The position numbers were made by a program, and so were the translations under genes. Shown one piece after another: positions 20,983 through 32,798 of a DNA stretch of 64,000 nt. Positions within the stretch are counted from its first letter, which is position 1, and every line of letters begins with the position of its first letter. The notes beneath the pieces were generated by a model. That model searched no databases. It was not told the DNA's origin and saw nothing but the letters and a program-made list of their open reading frames with translations. The stretch is from Heterobasidion occidentale (lineage: Eukaryota > Basidiomycota > Agaricomycetes > Russulales > Bondarzewiaceae), in contig JBCAQO010000007.1 in the NCBI GenBank assembly GCA_039111635.1, positions 2,976,001 to 3,040,000 of the forward strand. The letters are read 5' to 3'.

Positions 20983-21815
20983 TGTTAGGTCGGAGACCTA
21001 TCACGTGCACCGATGCACGAAGGGGTCCCTAGGCTAAACCTCCACTGGTTCGTATAGTCGTAGACTCCAATGGATGAAGACAATAGATCGTCTTTGGGCT
21101 CTTTCGAGGAACTCGGGGTCGCTGTCGGCTTTGTTCTCGAAGAGATTGAGAAGGTGATCCTCGAGGTCTTCTCGATGATGAGGAGGAACCGGATGATCTT
21201 CTCCTGTCCAACAGATGACACGAGGGGGTGTCCAACTGAGAACGCGGAAGGCAGCTAACCCGGTATAGAAGCGGATGAGTAGAGGGAGGGGAGGGAAGGG
21301 AGACGAGTCCAGTGCTTCGTCAGACCGTGCAAAGAGTTTCTCAGATCTGACAGAGATCACGAAGCGTGGGCTAGGAAGGTAGCCAGACGCCGGTGCAGTG
21401 CAGAGATCGAGTGTATTACAGGTGAACGAGCTGAGCTTCTTAGAAGCTCATCTCGGCTATTTACGTACAGAAGTGTCTAGGGCAGGATCAAGATCTGGTC
21501 CGTGCGCTTCTCAGGTACCGAAGTAAACGATCGAGATCCGTAAGCTAGAATACCTCATCGACCTGCCATGTAACCAAATATAGTAATCCGATCACTAATG
21601 TCTATCCACATCTTCGATTGATCAAGAACCAGGAATGGGGGTCAGGAACCAATGTCTGTCCACATCAAGAATCAGGAACCAGAGGTCAGCGTTCATGCGT
21701 TAGCATGTAAATGGTAAGGAGTCATGGAAAGCTATCCGAGTCTGCAGCAAGTCCGAAGCACTTGACCAGCCCATCCCCTCACGTGCGAAGCACGTGTTAG
21801 GACGCGGTCCTAACA
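20983..21815 (-). repeat. 3' LTR of C2
   Basis: An 833-bp LTR in reverse orientation with the C-family ends (TGTTAGGTCGG...CCTAACA on the plus strand). It contains the same transcript-start region and terminal hairpins as the C1 LTRs. Confidence 0.92.
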
Positions 21816-21837
21816 CTACCCCTCTCTATACAAGTCT

Positions 21838-22324
21838 TCAGCGCTTGGCGGGGGCACCAATGGTAGGGGCGGGTCTCCTCAGGTGAACTTCGTCGAAGGT
21901 GGGGATGTTCCGAGCGGGGTATCCGGTCCAGTTCGCGGTGTCGATTAAATGATCCAACGCCTGCTTGTGGTATCCGTATTCTTCAGCCGTCCTATCCATC
22001 TGTAGACGAAGGCGCCGGGACTGCATGCGATGCCTGTCATAGTCTTGAAGAAAGCCGCGCGCCGTAACGTCCGTTCTCTGGCAAATGCCTGTGATTGGAC
22101 ATCCCACGACGAGATGGCCGGCGCGTCCGCATTCCCAGCAGGTACGAGTGGCGGGGTCGGTGGGTGGAGAAGGCGGGAGAGTAGGCGGGTTAGGCCAGAC
22201 GTTTTCGGAGTCCAGTGCGTCTGCAGGCCATCCTTCTTCAGTTGCGACAGGAACGTCCGGCGACTGGGGGGAGGCTTCGTCGACAATGATAGGACAGGTG
22301 ATGTCGTCGCCGAGTAGGGGGGGG
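21838..22324 (-). pseudogene. C2 ORF3, C-terminal part with zinc knuckle
   Basis: The same protein as C1 ORF3: the CWECGRAGHLVVGC knuckle near 22095-22136, then ITGICQRTDVTARGFLQDYD and HLIDTANWTGYPARNIPTF. It stops early after GAPAKR because TGA stands where C1 has CGA. The upstream part enters the N gap. Its presence in two separated copies shows that ORF3 belongs to the family and is not a chance capture by C1. Confidence 0.75.
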
Positions 22325-22424
22325 NNNNNNNNNNNNNNNNNNNNNNNNNNNNNNNNNNNNNNNNNNNNNNNNNNNNNNNNNNNNNNNNNNNNNNNNNNNN
22401 NNNNNNNNNNNNNNNNNNNNNNNN
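22325..22424. other. Assembly gap (100 N)
   Basis: Exactly 100 N, the usual placeholder for a scaffold gap of unknown size. It falls inside C2 ORF3. Sequence to the right is unrelated to the retroelements. Confidence 0.98.
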
Positions 22425-22429
22425 GCGAT

Positions 22430-23150
22430 ATCGCAAGCTAGGCATGCACGCGGTAGTCATAAGGGTGGTTGTTGTTCTACGGCCAAATCTCGATGCGATG
22501 CCTCAACCGTCTTCCATCATGACGCTGTCCTTCACGTCCACCACTTTCCTCGCGAATCTCCTCCACACCTGCCTGTTCTGAATGCAAGGGAGGATATATC
22601 AAGGTGCGTGCCTGCGCCTGACACTCAAGCTGGCCGACAACCAGACCAGGGAGCTACATACAAGCCATCTCACTCATCTAACTCGCATTACAATCCGTCC
22701 TATGCTCAGCTCTGACTCTATCTCGTTTAGCATTGATATGAAGTGACGAGAGCAGATGGGCTCGACGTCGACACCGCCTCTGGCTGGTTGTGTGCGGTAA
22801 CTATGACTGTGCGTGCGATGCCTATCCCTCTAGCGCCGATCCTGCATACTCATCCATGTATTCATAGTCAAAATTAAGTTGAACTGAGCAGAGATGACAG
22901 TAGTCCATGCGGCGAGGTGAGTATCGCACGACTCCCGTTGGACCTCTCTGACTCGTTTTCTGTATCGACACATCTATGCAACGAAGCGGTCGTAAAAGGG
23001 TCTACGATCTCAACGTCAGCAGCGCAGCTCTCATTTCCAAGAGCCGATAGAAACATGATTTGGTCCTGCCGACACAGATCCGAGATACGCGTGGAGCAAA
23101 GGTGGGTCCTTGTCGTACTTGAGAGTGGTCGTCGATGACGATGCCGCCGT
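22430..23150 (+). repeat. Decayed gene-like repeat, copy 1
   Basis: It shares ordered blocks with 28454-29245 and 29560-30440. One is a TGCACGCG block near 22444. A block near 22549 reads TCGCGAATCTCCTCCACAC. Others are a GGGCTCGAC block near 22758, an ATGCGGCGAGG..GAGTATCG block near 22908, and GGTGGGTCCTTGTCGTACTT near 23100. No long frame survives. It is treated as a decayed copy of a repeated, once intron-containing sequence. Confidence 0.6.
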
Positions 23151-25735
23151 AGATACCAGTGCTGCGTCCCTGGCTGTTTGATCGTGAGAAAGAGACGCAG
23201 GCCTCTAAGTCCTCCCTAACCATCCTTATATATTCTTCCGCAGCACCTTCGATTGAGCCTGTCATCTTGCGAAAGCAGACGCAGTCGGTCCAGTCGATGG
23301 ATGGTGAGCAGACAGATGCATGGTGATCTTCTCTGCCCACGCGTTCAAGATCAGACCTATATCTTCCCTCCTCTTGTCCTATTTCGGTGCATATATGCAG
23401 CATCCCAAGCAGGAGGAGTGACGCCGCGGGCTTGTGCGCAACACACGGCAACTAGCGGCCCGATCTGCGCCCGTCTGTCTCATCCTCCGCCCTCCGCCGG
23501 TGCTCTCGCTGGCCGTCGGCCGTGCGGATCCCGCCCTTGTCTGGGTTCGCGACGACGATCGGCGCCTCGGGTTCCGCTTCCGGAGCGGATCCTCGTCGAG
23601 AGCGTGGCTGCTGGTTCGAGCTGGGAGACGGCTATATAGCCCGAGCCTCTCCCGTCCCTCGAGTCTGTCCATGGCCCCGCGTCGGCCCTGGGATCATCGC
23701 ATCCTGTTCATTCTGGCCTCCGTCGTACGTCCCGCGTTTAACCCGTCCCCAACTACTCTTCTGCTGTCTTCATCGCGCGATCTGTGGTCTCTGAGTGTAT
23801 CGCGTCGTGCGGTCTTTGTCGGTGAGACTATGGATATACGTAGGATCCAGCCCTCTTCGCGTACTATCATTCTGTCCCGCTGTCGGGATCTCCCTTGGTG
23901 CTCTGAGAACCCCCACCGGTTTGCGCCATGCAGTCTCCATCTCCAGAGGCGAGGAATTTGCGAGACTGCGGGTACCTGACGTGCGCGACGGGGACTCTCG
24001 TTTGTCTCGTTGGCATAGCGTCCCTCCGCTGCCCTTGCGGACTCTTCTCGTCTCCCCCACTGCGACCGCATGATCCACATCCAACGTTCCCACTCCCCAC
24101 TCCCTAGCGCAGCTGTCCTGCTTTGAGCCACAGACGCGAGCGCTCTGCATCGCTCACGGCCTAGTCACTATTCCTGGCCTCGAGCTATCTCGTGAAGCGC
24201 CCGGCGATCGCATTGTTGCTGTCTTTCGGGCCAGCCTGGTCACTGACATCTGCTCTTCCTCTTTTCGTCGAGACAGATGTCAGCGGTGAGCGCGCGGTTT
24301 CCGCCTTGCGGCAGGTTTTGAAAGCATGACGTCGCCTTGTACGCTGGTTATATGCGTGCTTTGAGGTCAGCTTTCGCTCGCTTGACTCTGTATATGGTTG
24401 CTGAAGACGCGGGGGTTGGGCTCTGTAGCTGGTGATGCATGGCTAAGTGACGATCCGAAAGAACAGTCCTAGATGGTTGCGTGTATACGATGCTCATAGT
24501 CCGGCCTTGAATTCTTCGAATTGGATGAGGTCAAGTGCGTGTGGTGAGCGCCTCGAGCATCGTCAAGCTGCAACCGAGAAGAATGGGCCGCTCAGGGGCG
24601 AATATTTGCTGCATGTGAAGCTACCGGAATTCACGGCGTCCGGCGGTACTATGAGCAAACAGCTGTGGAGCCCGATGCGCTAAATGACTTGGAGACAACG
24701 TGAGCGACAACCTCGAAGCCACGAATCGCGTGCGTGACCACGAACCTGGTGACCCGTAGATCTCTTTGCGATGCCGCGTCTTTGGTAGTGAGATCAAGGT
24801 GCGTGGACATGTGTCCCGTTCGTGAGTGCGCGCCTCTGAGGAAACGGCGGATGCGCCTTGAACCGCACTTCACGCGGGCCTTCCTGTGGCGTTAACGGCA
24901 TGAAGGTGTGGTGCATGCGCGACAGATGAAGTGGTGAGTGTCCTTGCAGGTGAAGGGTGTGCCCACCTCGAAATGAGACCTGGACGGTTCCCAAGGGGAC
25001 CTGTGGAGGAACGGAGACAGTGTGCGCGAGAAGAAGCAATTGTCAAGAACAAAAGACGTGTACTTGAGCGCTTGAGCCTCTGCACCGCCCTTTAGTTTCA
25101 GCGCAGCCCTCACACTGGGCGCTGGACACTTGCTAGAGTAGCTTGAACCGCGCCACGTCGGGAAATACGTTCCATCCACTTGAAGCGCTATCGTAAGAGT
25201 GAGATCTCAACCGAATGGTATCTGTTGTCCTCATTCGGCTTTCCCCACTGAAACCTTGCACCGAACCGCTCTGTTATGCCAGGTTATCAGCCGCTCCTCG
25301 ACCGCAATATATATTACAATCACCGCCTTGCCCGCCTCTGTTCTTGGACAACAGGGAGACGAGAAGAGTTCCTTGTATGTCCCTTATCCCTGTGCTCGTT
25401 CAAAGCGAAGACGAATGGAATCGCTACGGCTGATCTCTCACTAACATTGTGCCGCCTTCCAGGTCGCAGATACATGTCCTCACGTTGAGTGTGCGCACAG
25501 TATTGACAAGGTGAGTCCTTTGTCAATCATCTTGTTCACAGGGTCAAAGATTCGGCATTACTCGTGGTGGATTATTGTTGCGCTTATGTATCGCCACTAT
25601 GTGGCCTTTTTCGCAGTGGTCGCCACCCAATGTTGACACTAGAGAGAGGCGTGGGCCTACCGAATGATATTTAAACTCGATAGGGTTCGCCTCCAGTTTC
25701 ATCCTCTCCTTTCCGACCTTCACCACTCCAGCACA
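23151..25735. other. No supported gene
   Basis: Many short open frames occur on both strands but none shows a known domain or consistent exon pattern. A TATATAG box near 23634 precedes MAPRRPWDHRILFILASV and a GTACGT donor at about 23724. This could be the first exon of a decayed gene, but I could not find a continuation. CTGACATCTG...CAGATGTCAG near 24242-24285 is a 10-bp inverted repeat. Confidence 0.5.
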
Positions 25736-26828
25736 ATGAGCATGCAAACCTCGACCCCACATTCGTCCCGCGATCCTCGCTTATATATCGATATGATCCA
25801 ACGGGTAACGGCGGATTATCCAAATTGGGACCCGCTGAAGAAGATACAAGTAATGTGTTGATCGCTCCTGCAGTTGCCAACACAGTTGACCGTATTTTAT
25901 TTGATCAAGGTGGGAGACTATGGAACCGTCAATGAGGATACGGGCGAGCTTGACATCGAGGGCAACGTTTATAACGACTTTCCTGATCAGAAGGAACTCA
26001 ACCCGCCAATCGTAGGGAAGCCCGAGGACTCGTACGTAGTAAACTCGAAAGATGTGGCACGAAACGAACTCGATCCGAAGTCAGATCTGTGAGTCCTTTG
26101 CGTTCGCAAATAAGGGAGCGGAACTCATCTGTGCACTACTAGGGACGTGCCTAGCCTCGCAGAGGCGTCCATCAAAGGCGAATGGGAGTTTCACGGTATC
26201 CATAATGCCCTTCTCGTGATGCATCGCCCGCAGACGACGAGCATTCCAACGGAGTTACTCGACTATTTGAAGAGCGACTTCAAGTGGAGGAACAAGTCTG
26301 TCGTAACAAGCCTATACGCGTGCTCTGGGTACTTCTTCTTCTTTCCCAAAGGAGGTGGGTGTGTGGCATTTCGGAAACTATACTCAACTAATGTGTTCTT
26401 TCCCAGAGAAAGACACTCTCAAGCTCGCTTTGCGCACTAAAGATGTTGGTGGCAACGCCAGCACCGGATGGTGGCAGAAACACGACACGGGTATACACAA
26501 GTCAGGCTTCAACCCAGATGGACACCCTATCTTCATTCCGCTGTTTAATCTCAAAAAGCTGCCTACGGCATGCAGATGTGATGGCTGTTGTTTCGGACCT
26601 GATCGGTGAGATTCGTGATTGATATGTGAGGTGGCGCATAATTGACTATGATAATCTTCCTTCGAACCTCTAAATCCGAATAGGTGGTATAACACGGGCA
26701 CGCCCTGGTACCCACTCGACGTAGATGGAGAGGCCTGGGTGGATTGCGTCAGCATATCTCCATCTTTTTTGTGACAATGCCATCTGACATTCCCTACACA
26801 GGTGTTCGACTTCGAGTCTGAGGAGTAG
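25736..26828 (+). CDS. Intact six-exon gene of unknown function
   Basis: ATG 25736 (MSMQTSTPHSSRDPRLYIDM). Exons by splice signals are 25736-25849, 25910-26088, 26143-26354, 26407-26605, 26684-26747 (donor uncertain) and 26802-26828. All phases agree and the sum is 795 bases, a protein of 264 aa (261 with the other donor). Visible features are an acidic N-terminal half (VGDYGTVNEDTGELDIEGN), a Phe-rich patch (SGYFFFFPKG), a Cys cluster (CRCDGCCFGPDRW) and a final VFDFESEE. No signal peptide, membrane segment or known catalytic motif is seen. It has the look of a lineage-restricted Agaricomycete family. It is the only unbroken gene in this repeat-rich stretch. Confidence 0.8.
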
Positions 26829-26984
26829 ATAGGAGAAGTGTTAAAGGCTCGACCAAGGGCGGTGAGGAATCACACGATGAATAGTCACACCTGCTTGTGG
26901 ATTTGACGGCAGCTTATGGCGGCCTGCATCAGTTTTGTACAATATGTATAGTGTCAAACATCAATCCGACCCTCAAGCTTGACT
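26829..26984 (+). other. 3' flank of the unknown gene
   Basis: A short AT-richer stretch after the stop, presumably the 3' untranslated region. No feature is seen. Confidence 0.4.
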
Positions 26985-27110
26985 TCTAGGGCTGTTCGGC
27001 TACTGGAACCGAAGGAGAATGTGACCAGACCTGCCGACACAGATCCGACGTGCGCGCAGAACGAAGGTAGGTCCACGTCGTACCTAAAATTGCCTGTTAG
27101 TATCAAGGCC
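26985..27110 (+). repeat. Decayed gene-like repeat, copy 2 (fragment)
   Basis: CCTGCCGACACAGATCCGA is shared with 23068-23086. It is followed by GTAGGTCC.CGTCGTACCT, as in copy 1 (near 23100) and copy 4 (near 30295). Only the end of the repeat is present. Confidence 0.6.
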
Positions 27111-28453
27111 AGTCAAACACTGTGACTCGTAAAATTCCACCTTGACCCGGGATAGATTCGGAGAAGATGGTCCGTGAGCAAGACACCGCACTCTCGCGTC
27201 GACTGTCTTCGTCGTCTACGGCTGTGAGACATTCGTGACAGTTTGAGGATCGTAGAGGACGAGTGCATGTGAAGAAGAGACACTCGTTGAAGTCGCCGCC
27301 AAGAAAGGTGGCGCGTGCAGGTTGGAATTTTCGAAAGTCCTCCCGGAATGCATAACATTTATCCAGACCCGCCGAGTTGCCAAATAAATTTCCCGCAGAG
27401 CTGCGTAGACTACCTATAACGGGAACGATTTCCCGAAGGCGGACTCGTTGATCGGCCGTCGAGGTGGTCGGAGCCAAGGCGGGCAGTTGGACCCTAACCC
27501 TGCCGTCAAGCGCGCCCACCTCTGCTTGTCGTGACGACGCCCACGTTTGGGACAGGCCATGGAGCCAAATTATCACACGCAAGCTTCATTCAAGAAGGCC
27601 GCGCATGAGGCGCTTTGACGGCCAACAACAAGCAGGAGAAGAGGAAGGGCTCTGGAATCGGGTTCTGCAGCCGACGGTACGCTCTGCTTTCTATCTTCGC
27701 AGCCGCCCATCCGCATTCCCACTATTTCCCCTGCATCTTTCACTGGCCCGGATATCTATCCCCCATCCCACCCTCACGTCCGCTTCCCTTTTTCACTTGT
27801 CCAACGCACTTCGTCTTAGTTGCGTAGACAAGCCCGCCGCCTGCTTCGCCGCATCCAGTCATTGCAAACCACGCGCTCTCTCTGAGGCGAGTTCGACACA
27901 CGAACGTGTTGCATACCCTCGAGATTCGGTGGTCGCTACTCTAGGACGCCGAAGAGAGACTTAAGGAGGGCTTCGGCAAGGGTTGGCGGAGGAGACAGCG
28001 AGAACACCTGGTCCACTTCCTTGCGCTTCCCCGACTCGATGTGCCAGCTCTTCTTCAGCAGCATCAGCCTCGCACGATCCATGATCTGCCAGATCCATAC
28101 ACGAATCACATTGACACCTATCATTGACCGACCTTTCCATGTCCCTCACAACGACCATCGTTCTGGACTCAGCCTCTTCACATGTTGCCCAGTCCCAAGC
28201 ATGAACGTTACTCTGTGGGCATAGGCGATGCGTTTCAAATCGATCGGACATCACGCGTCCTACACTACTCCGCGTACGTTGCTCATCAAACCACTTTCTC
28301 CAGCTTCACTTCGTCACGATGGTCAGACACCATCCGCTCAGGCTAAAACTTATCTCCTTCCCGCACGACACGTACGTCCATCTCAGACATAACTCCCGAT
28401 GCCGCCGCAAGAGCGCACATACATCTCAGGTGATATGCACTCTAAAAATCTGT
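27111..28453. other. No supported gene
   Basis: I see no consistent coding signal. Long frames here overlap on both strands and carry no known motif. Confidence 0.5.
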
Positions 28454-29245
28454 GTGACTATGTGGTATAGTAAGCTAGGTATGCACGCGATAGTTGTAAG
28501 CTGAGTCGTTGGCCTATGGCCGAATCATTGATACCATTTCTCAACCGTCTTCCGTTGTAGCGCAGTCCTTCTCACCCAACAGCGTTCTTCGTGAATGCCT
28601 TTCAACCGCCTATTCTAGATGCAAGGAGGATCAACCAAGGGCGCGCGACTGTGGTTGAGTTTAAGCCGACAATCAAGCCAGCGGACTCTCTGTCGACCGT
28701 CTCGACGAGTCTTCCCACTCTTCTAGGTTGCAGTGCAATCCTGATTCGCACTCGATTCTGTTTCAATATCCGACCTCGACACCGAGACTGGCTGTATGTT
28801 CGCGTTGTCATGCAGTGTGCGAATGAGGTGCGCTCGTCTGGGCCAATCGTGCATATGCCCAAGCATATACACACGGTCAAATCCGGAGATGAGCTCGTCT
28901 ACAATACGCGCGCCGCACGTAGTATCGTACGGTGCTCGTTGCATGGTGCAGAAGACGCTGATGCGCACAGTTCCTGCTTCACCTCTTGTCCGTAGATGGC
29001 TCTCGTCGAATCAGCATCGACAAGTTTGGCCTATGTCTTGGTCGGACCTTGTTGTTCAGCCGCTGTTTCGATTGGGTGCGTCGGACGAAGTCGGGTCCTT
29101 GTCACTTTTGAAACTACCTGTCGATTTTGAACCCACTGGTGATGCAAGTGTTTGAGCTGTTCAATCACGAGAAATACACGCAGGTAAGCGTTCCTCTGGA
29201 TTTCTTGACTGGTCCAATTTCGAACTGGACTATGATGCAGGAAAG
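28454..29245 (+). repeat. Decayed gene-like repeat, copy 3
   Basis: It begins AAGCTAGGTATGCACGCG (compare 22435) and carries the ATGCCTTTCAACCGCC..TCTAGATGCAAGGAGG block. It ends with TCGGGTCCTTGTCACTTTTGAAA and a TGGTCCAATTTCGAACTGGA block that recurs near 30418. A short frame ending VFELFNHEKYTQ with a GTAAGC donor near 29184 suggests the source was a spliced gene. Confidence 0.6.
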
Positions 29246-29559
29246 GTGCCAACTTAGTCCAGGGCACGCCTTTTGTGCGCCCTGAGTGTGGGGACATGCA
29301 GAATTCGAGTATTGTGGTATGTATCGAAAAATACAGAGGAAATCGCACTCTGTCACCCTCGCAGTACCCCTCGCGTTCATCATCTACAGCCCGTAATGAA
29401 CAAACGGCACCCATCGTGAGGAAGATTTATCACCTAAACATGCACCCTCATCACACCATTGCCTTCACTCCTCCAACGAAACAGACAACATACATCGACG
29501 CCAGAGCGTCCCGCCTTTTCCCACGGCACAACTTGCTCATTGCACTTACGGCCCCCGTG

Positions 29560-30440
29560 ATGTAAAGCATCATGAGCGGTACATATTCCAATATACTCGA
29601 CTGTCTAAGATCACAAGCTAAGATAACAAACAAAGATATCCGCGAGGTGAGTCTTCGTTCAATCGTACATTCCTGGGGCCGGATCATCGATATCATGCAT
29701 CAACTAACCTCTATCTCAGCGATGTCGCTCACGTCTACCAATCCCCTCGCGAATCTTTTCCACACCCCGCCCGTTCTCGATGCAAAGAAGGTGCGCGCCT
29801 GTACTTGGGCTCAAGCCGGCTGACAAACATCCCAGCGAGCTCGCTACCGAGTCCTGACTTTCTGGACGAGTCCTCCATTCATTCGGCTGGCAGTGCGATT
29901 TCTCCTGCACCCGATTTTGACTCGGTCACATTGAACGATGGGGTGAATTGATGAGGCGGATGGGCTCGACGTCTGCACTGCCTTCGGTTGTACGAGTGCC
30001 TGCTGTGCGAACACAGTACGTTCGTTCATCTCCTATCACGCATATGCTATGATCAAGAATCAGTGTTGAGGTGAACAGAGCATGCGGCAAGGCGAGTATC
30101 GTACGCATTTCAGAGAATGGTGCGGAAGGCGGATTGCATCTCACAGGATCTCTTTGCAGGCTCTTGCGTCGCTTTATCCAGAGCAAAGTGGTCGGGGGAT
30201 CCGAAATTCAGTGCCGAAGACACAGCCCTCAAGTCGAAACAGATGCTAACAAAAAGATCCGACCAATTGGCCAGACCAGCCGGCGCGGAGGCTAAAGTAG
30301 GTCCTAGTCGTACTTGAAACCGCTTGTCGATGTTCGGTCATCGGTGATGCGACTGCTTAAAGTCGTTTTATCACAGAAAGAAACGCCGCGGGCCAGTGTC
30401 CCGCTGCATTCCCCGAATGGTCCAATTTGAACTGGAAATA
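29560..30440 (+). repeat. Decayed gene-like repeat, copy 4
   Basis: The best preserved 5' end. ATG 29572 (MSGTYSNILDCLRSQAK) is followed by a GTGAGT donor at 29646 and a TCAG acceptor near 29719. MSLTSTNPLANLFHTPPVLDAKK then follows, with a GTGCGC donor near 29790. Downstream the same blocks appear as in copies 1 and 3. I cannot name the parent protein. Confidence 0.55.
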
Positions 30441-31071
30441 GGAAATTCAATATCTCATGGGGCATACTATTTTGCGTGAATTGTGGTGGAGATGCAGTCG
30501 CGTTTATTATTCTCGTCCGCGAGGCGGGAAGCATATGCTCAAAATGAAACTGACGCAATCTGGCGCCATATACTACGTCGCGAGAACATGTCTCATGCCG
30601 CACTCTTGAGCCCTTCAGCTTCAGAGATTTCGCTCTGTCATCGTCATCCCCGCCATCGATCGTCTTTGTACCCACTCCTGCTCGGGGTTTATGATGCCTG
30701 GAACTATGTGCTGTGAATTCTAGATCTCGTCTGATCTTCCGTCCTTCTCAGGTCTTGTTTTTAGCAACTTCTGTAAGCTTTGTATGCGATTCATCTCAAT
30801 CTTCCAATCAATCACCGATGTCACGGCCAAAATGAGTACAGAATCGCCTTTGAGCGATTCACAGTCCGCTAGCGCAGGCTGCTTGGTTGGTGTTGGTCGA
30901 CACGCCCCCGGGCTAAATCGGTCGTTCTTATCAAGGGGAGACTCTCGCTCTGTGTCAACCATTCTGAGTGTTCGTCGTCTCTGTTCGTCAGTCCAACCCG
31001 AGTCAAAGATCGTGAGCGCGAGTACTGGCAGCCGGAAGCTCGAACAAATAGTCGCGGAGTTTTACCTCAAC

Positions 31072-32798
31072 ATGACACAGCCCAACGACGCCAAAATCGC
31101 TATCGTCGACTTTGCTTCCTTCCTCGATGGCTCCAACAAGCAGTCCGTCGCAGATGCGATGCTGGAATCGTTTAAAGAGATCGGTTTCGTTTACTTGGTC
31201 AATCATGGCCTCCCCAAGGACAAGACACAGAGTACGCTATCGAGTTTACCAATCTGACCACTCCGACCAACCGTATCATCTGTCCAGCGATGTTTGATTG
31301 GGTGCTCATCGTTTTATTCATGAGTTTCTTCCGGATATCTGACACCTTGATAGTCCAAAAAGTTCTTTTCTCAGCCAAAGGAAATAAAACAGCTTGCCCC
31401 GCACCCTCCTTCTGGCACACATCACCGTGGTGCGCATTGATGGTATCGGTAAACGGCGAGATGTCTCATTTGTATCACATATATACAGGCTACTCGGCTC
31501 CAGGTGTCGAGAAAGTGGTTCAGCACATCTACGATGAGAAGGAAATCTCTGCACACAGAGCGAAGGCGCTTGACGTAAAAGAGAGTTTCGAGGCACGTCA
31601 TGACCATTTCATTCCACAACGCTAGGCTCGTCATATGATCCCGCTCACAAGCCCTTCATTCTGCAGGTCGGCGTGAAGAAGACAGCATGCAGCCTAATAT
31701 TTGGTTACCAGAGGATGTCTTGCCTGGATTCAAAGAAGCTTGCTTGGACTTTTTCTGGGTCAGCCTCCGTTCATATCAGCCGTTCGCTCGTCGGGTTTGA
31801 ATACCTATCCACGAACTGAGTGCCCACAGGTGTGCGACGAGATCAAGTACAAAATCCTCTCCGCCATTGCGCTCGGCCTTCATCTCCCCGAGGACTTCTT
31901 CGATCAGTTTCATAAGGAACCAGACAACCAGCTGCGGCTGTTGCACTATCCTAGGCAAGAAGGCTTCTCGAATATCGCGCGCATTTGACCCCCTAATGCT
32001 ATGCCTTTAAATCCATCCTATGGCATCGACGAGATTAGTGTTCCAGTCTCCGCGCTCGCCGCGAATTCGATCGCCCGCATTGGCGCTCATTCAGATTTTG
32101 GATCTATCACGCTCTTGCTGCAGGACGATGTCGGTGGGCTCGAAGTCGAGGATCTCAACGAGCCTGGCGTGTTCCGGGTAAGCCCCTTCTGTCTTTCCCC
32201 TTTCAACCAAACACTCATGTATACGACCTGCGTCCTGTATAGGCGGTGCCCCCTGTCAAAGACGCGCTTATCGTCAATGCCGGCGATCTCATGATGCGAT
32301 GTAAATGAAGTCTCGATTTTGCATCATGCGGCTCTGTGCTAACCCATACTACGATGCCATTTGTATGTGTGGGATATCGTAGGGTCGAATGACGTTGTTC
32401 GAAGTACGATACACCGCGTGCAGGCGCCGCAGGGACTTGTCTCCCCGATGGAATGACTCCCGAGCGGTATTCTATACCATATGTAAGCTATATGCGTTTC
32501 TATTTATCCTATATGCGCTACTATTCACAAGGCAATTTCATGATTCATTATAGTTCTGCTCCACGGCAAGTCCGTCTCACTCTTTCAGTAACCGCCACCT
32601 GAGAATCGCTACTCAGGATTTTGACACGGTCATCGAGTGCCTCCCCGGCACGTTTGATGCGCACAGACCGAAACGCTACGAACCAATCTCGGTAGGCCGT
32701 CCCACTCTCCACCTTACAGCATCGAACTGATGCTCGCGTGGTTAATTTGACTGCAGGCGACGGAGTACGTCATGAAGCGCCTGGCGGCGAATTACTGA
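31072..32798 (+). CDS. 2-oxoglutarate/Fe(II) oxygenase, IPNS-like
   Basis: ATG 31072 begins MTQPNDAKIAIVDFASFL. Eleven exons by splice signals are 31072-31231, 31288-31301 (14-base microexon), 31354-31429, 31489-31596, 31667-31758, 31830-31954, 32039-32177, 32243-32300, 32383-32482, 32554-32691 and 32757-32798. They total 1,052 bases. One missing base at the CCCC run 32443-32446 makes 351 codons, a 350-aa protein, normal for the family. The N-terminal DIOX_N segment has GFVYLVNHGL. The catalytic core has the iron ligands H and D in GAHSDFGSITLL and the distal H in VRSTIHRV, and it closes with RYSIPY. The intron 31955-32038 is GC-AG. The substrate is unknown. It is a soluble enzyme of the isopenicillin-N-synthase-like group that hydroxylates or desaturates small molecules. 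The frameshift is probably a sequence error. Confidence 0.85.

Larger units (their letters stand above)
20983..22324 (-). mobile_element. C2: inverted second C-family element, 3' end only
   Basis: A 3' LTR (20983-21815) and the end of ORF3, running into the assembly gap. It is inserted in element D (left flank TGCAC). The rest of the element is lost in the gap or elsewhere. Confidence 0.88.

Noticed and set aside
23253..24150. Long frames on both strands in the GC-rich block after copy 1
   Set aside because: Frames overlap on both strands, composition is skewed, and no motif or splice chain is found.
25850..25873. 24-base intron in the unknown gene (acceptor at the first CAG)
   Set aside because: It keeps frame but is shorter than fungal introns can be. 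The 60-base alternative ending at 25909 is used.
31621..31666. Extra exon between 31596 and 31667 in the oxygenase
   Set aside because: Including it breaks phase. Skipping it gives the exact 350-aa model.
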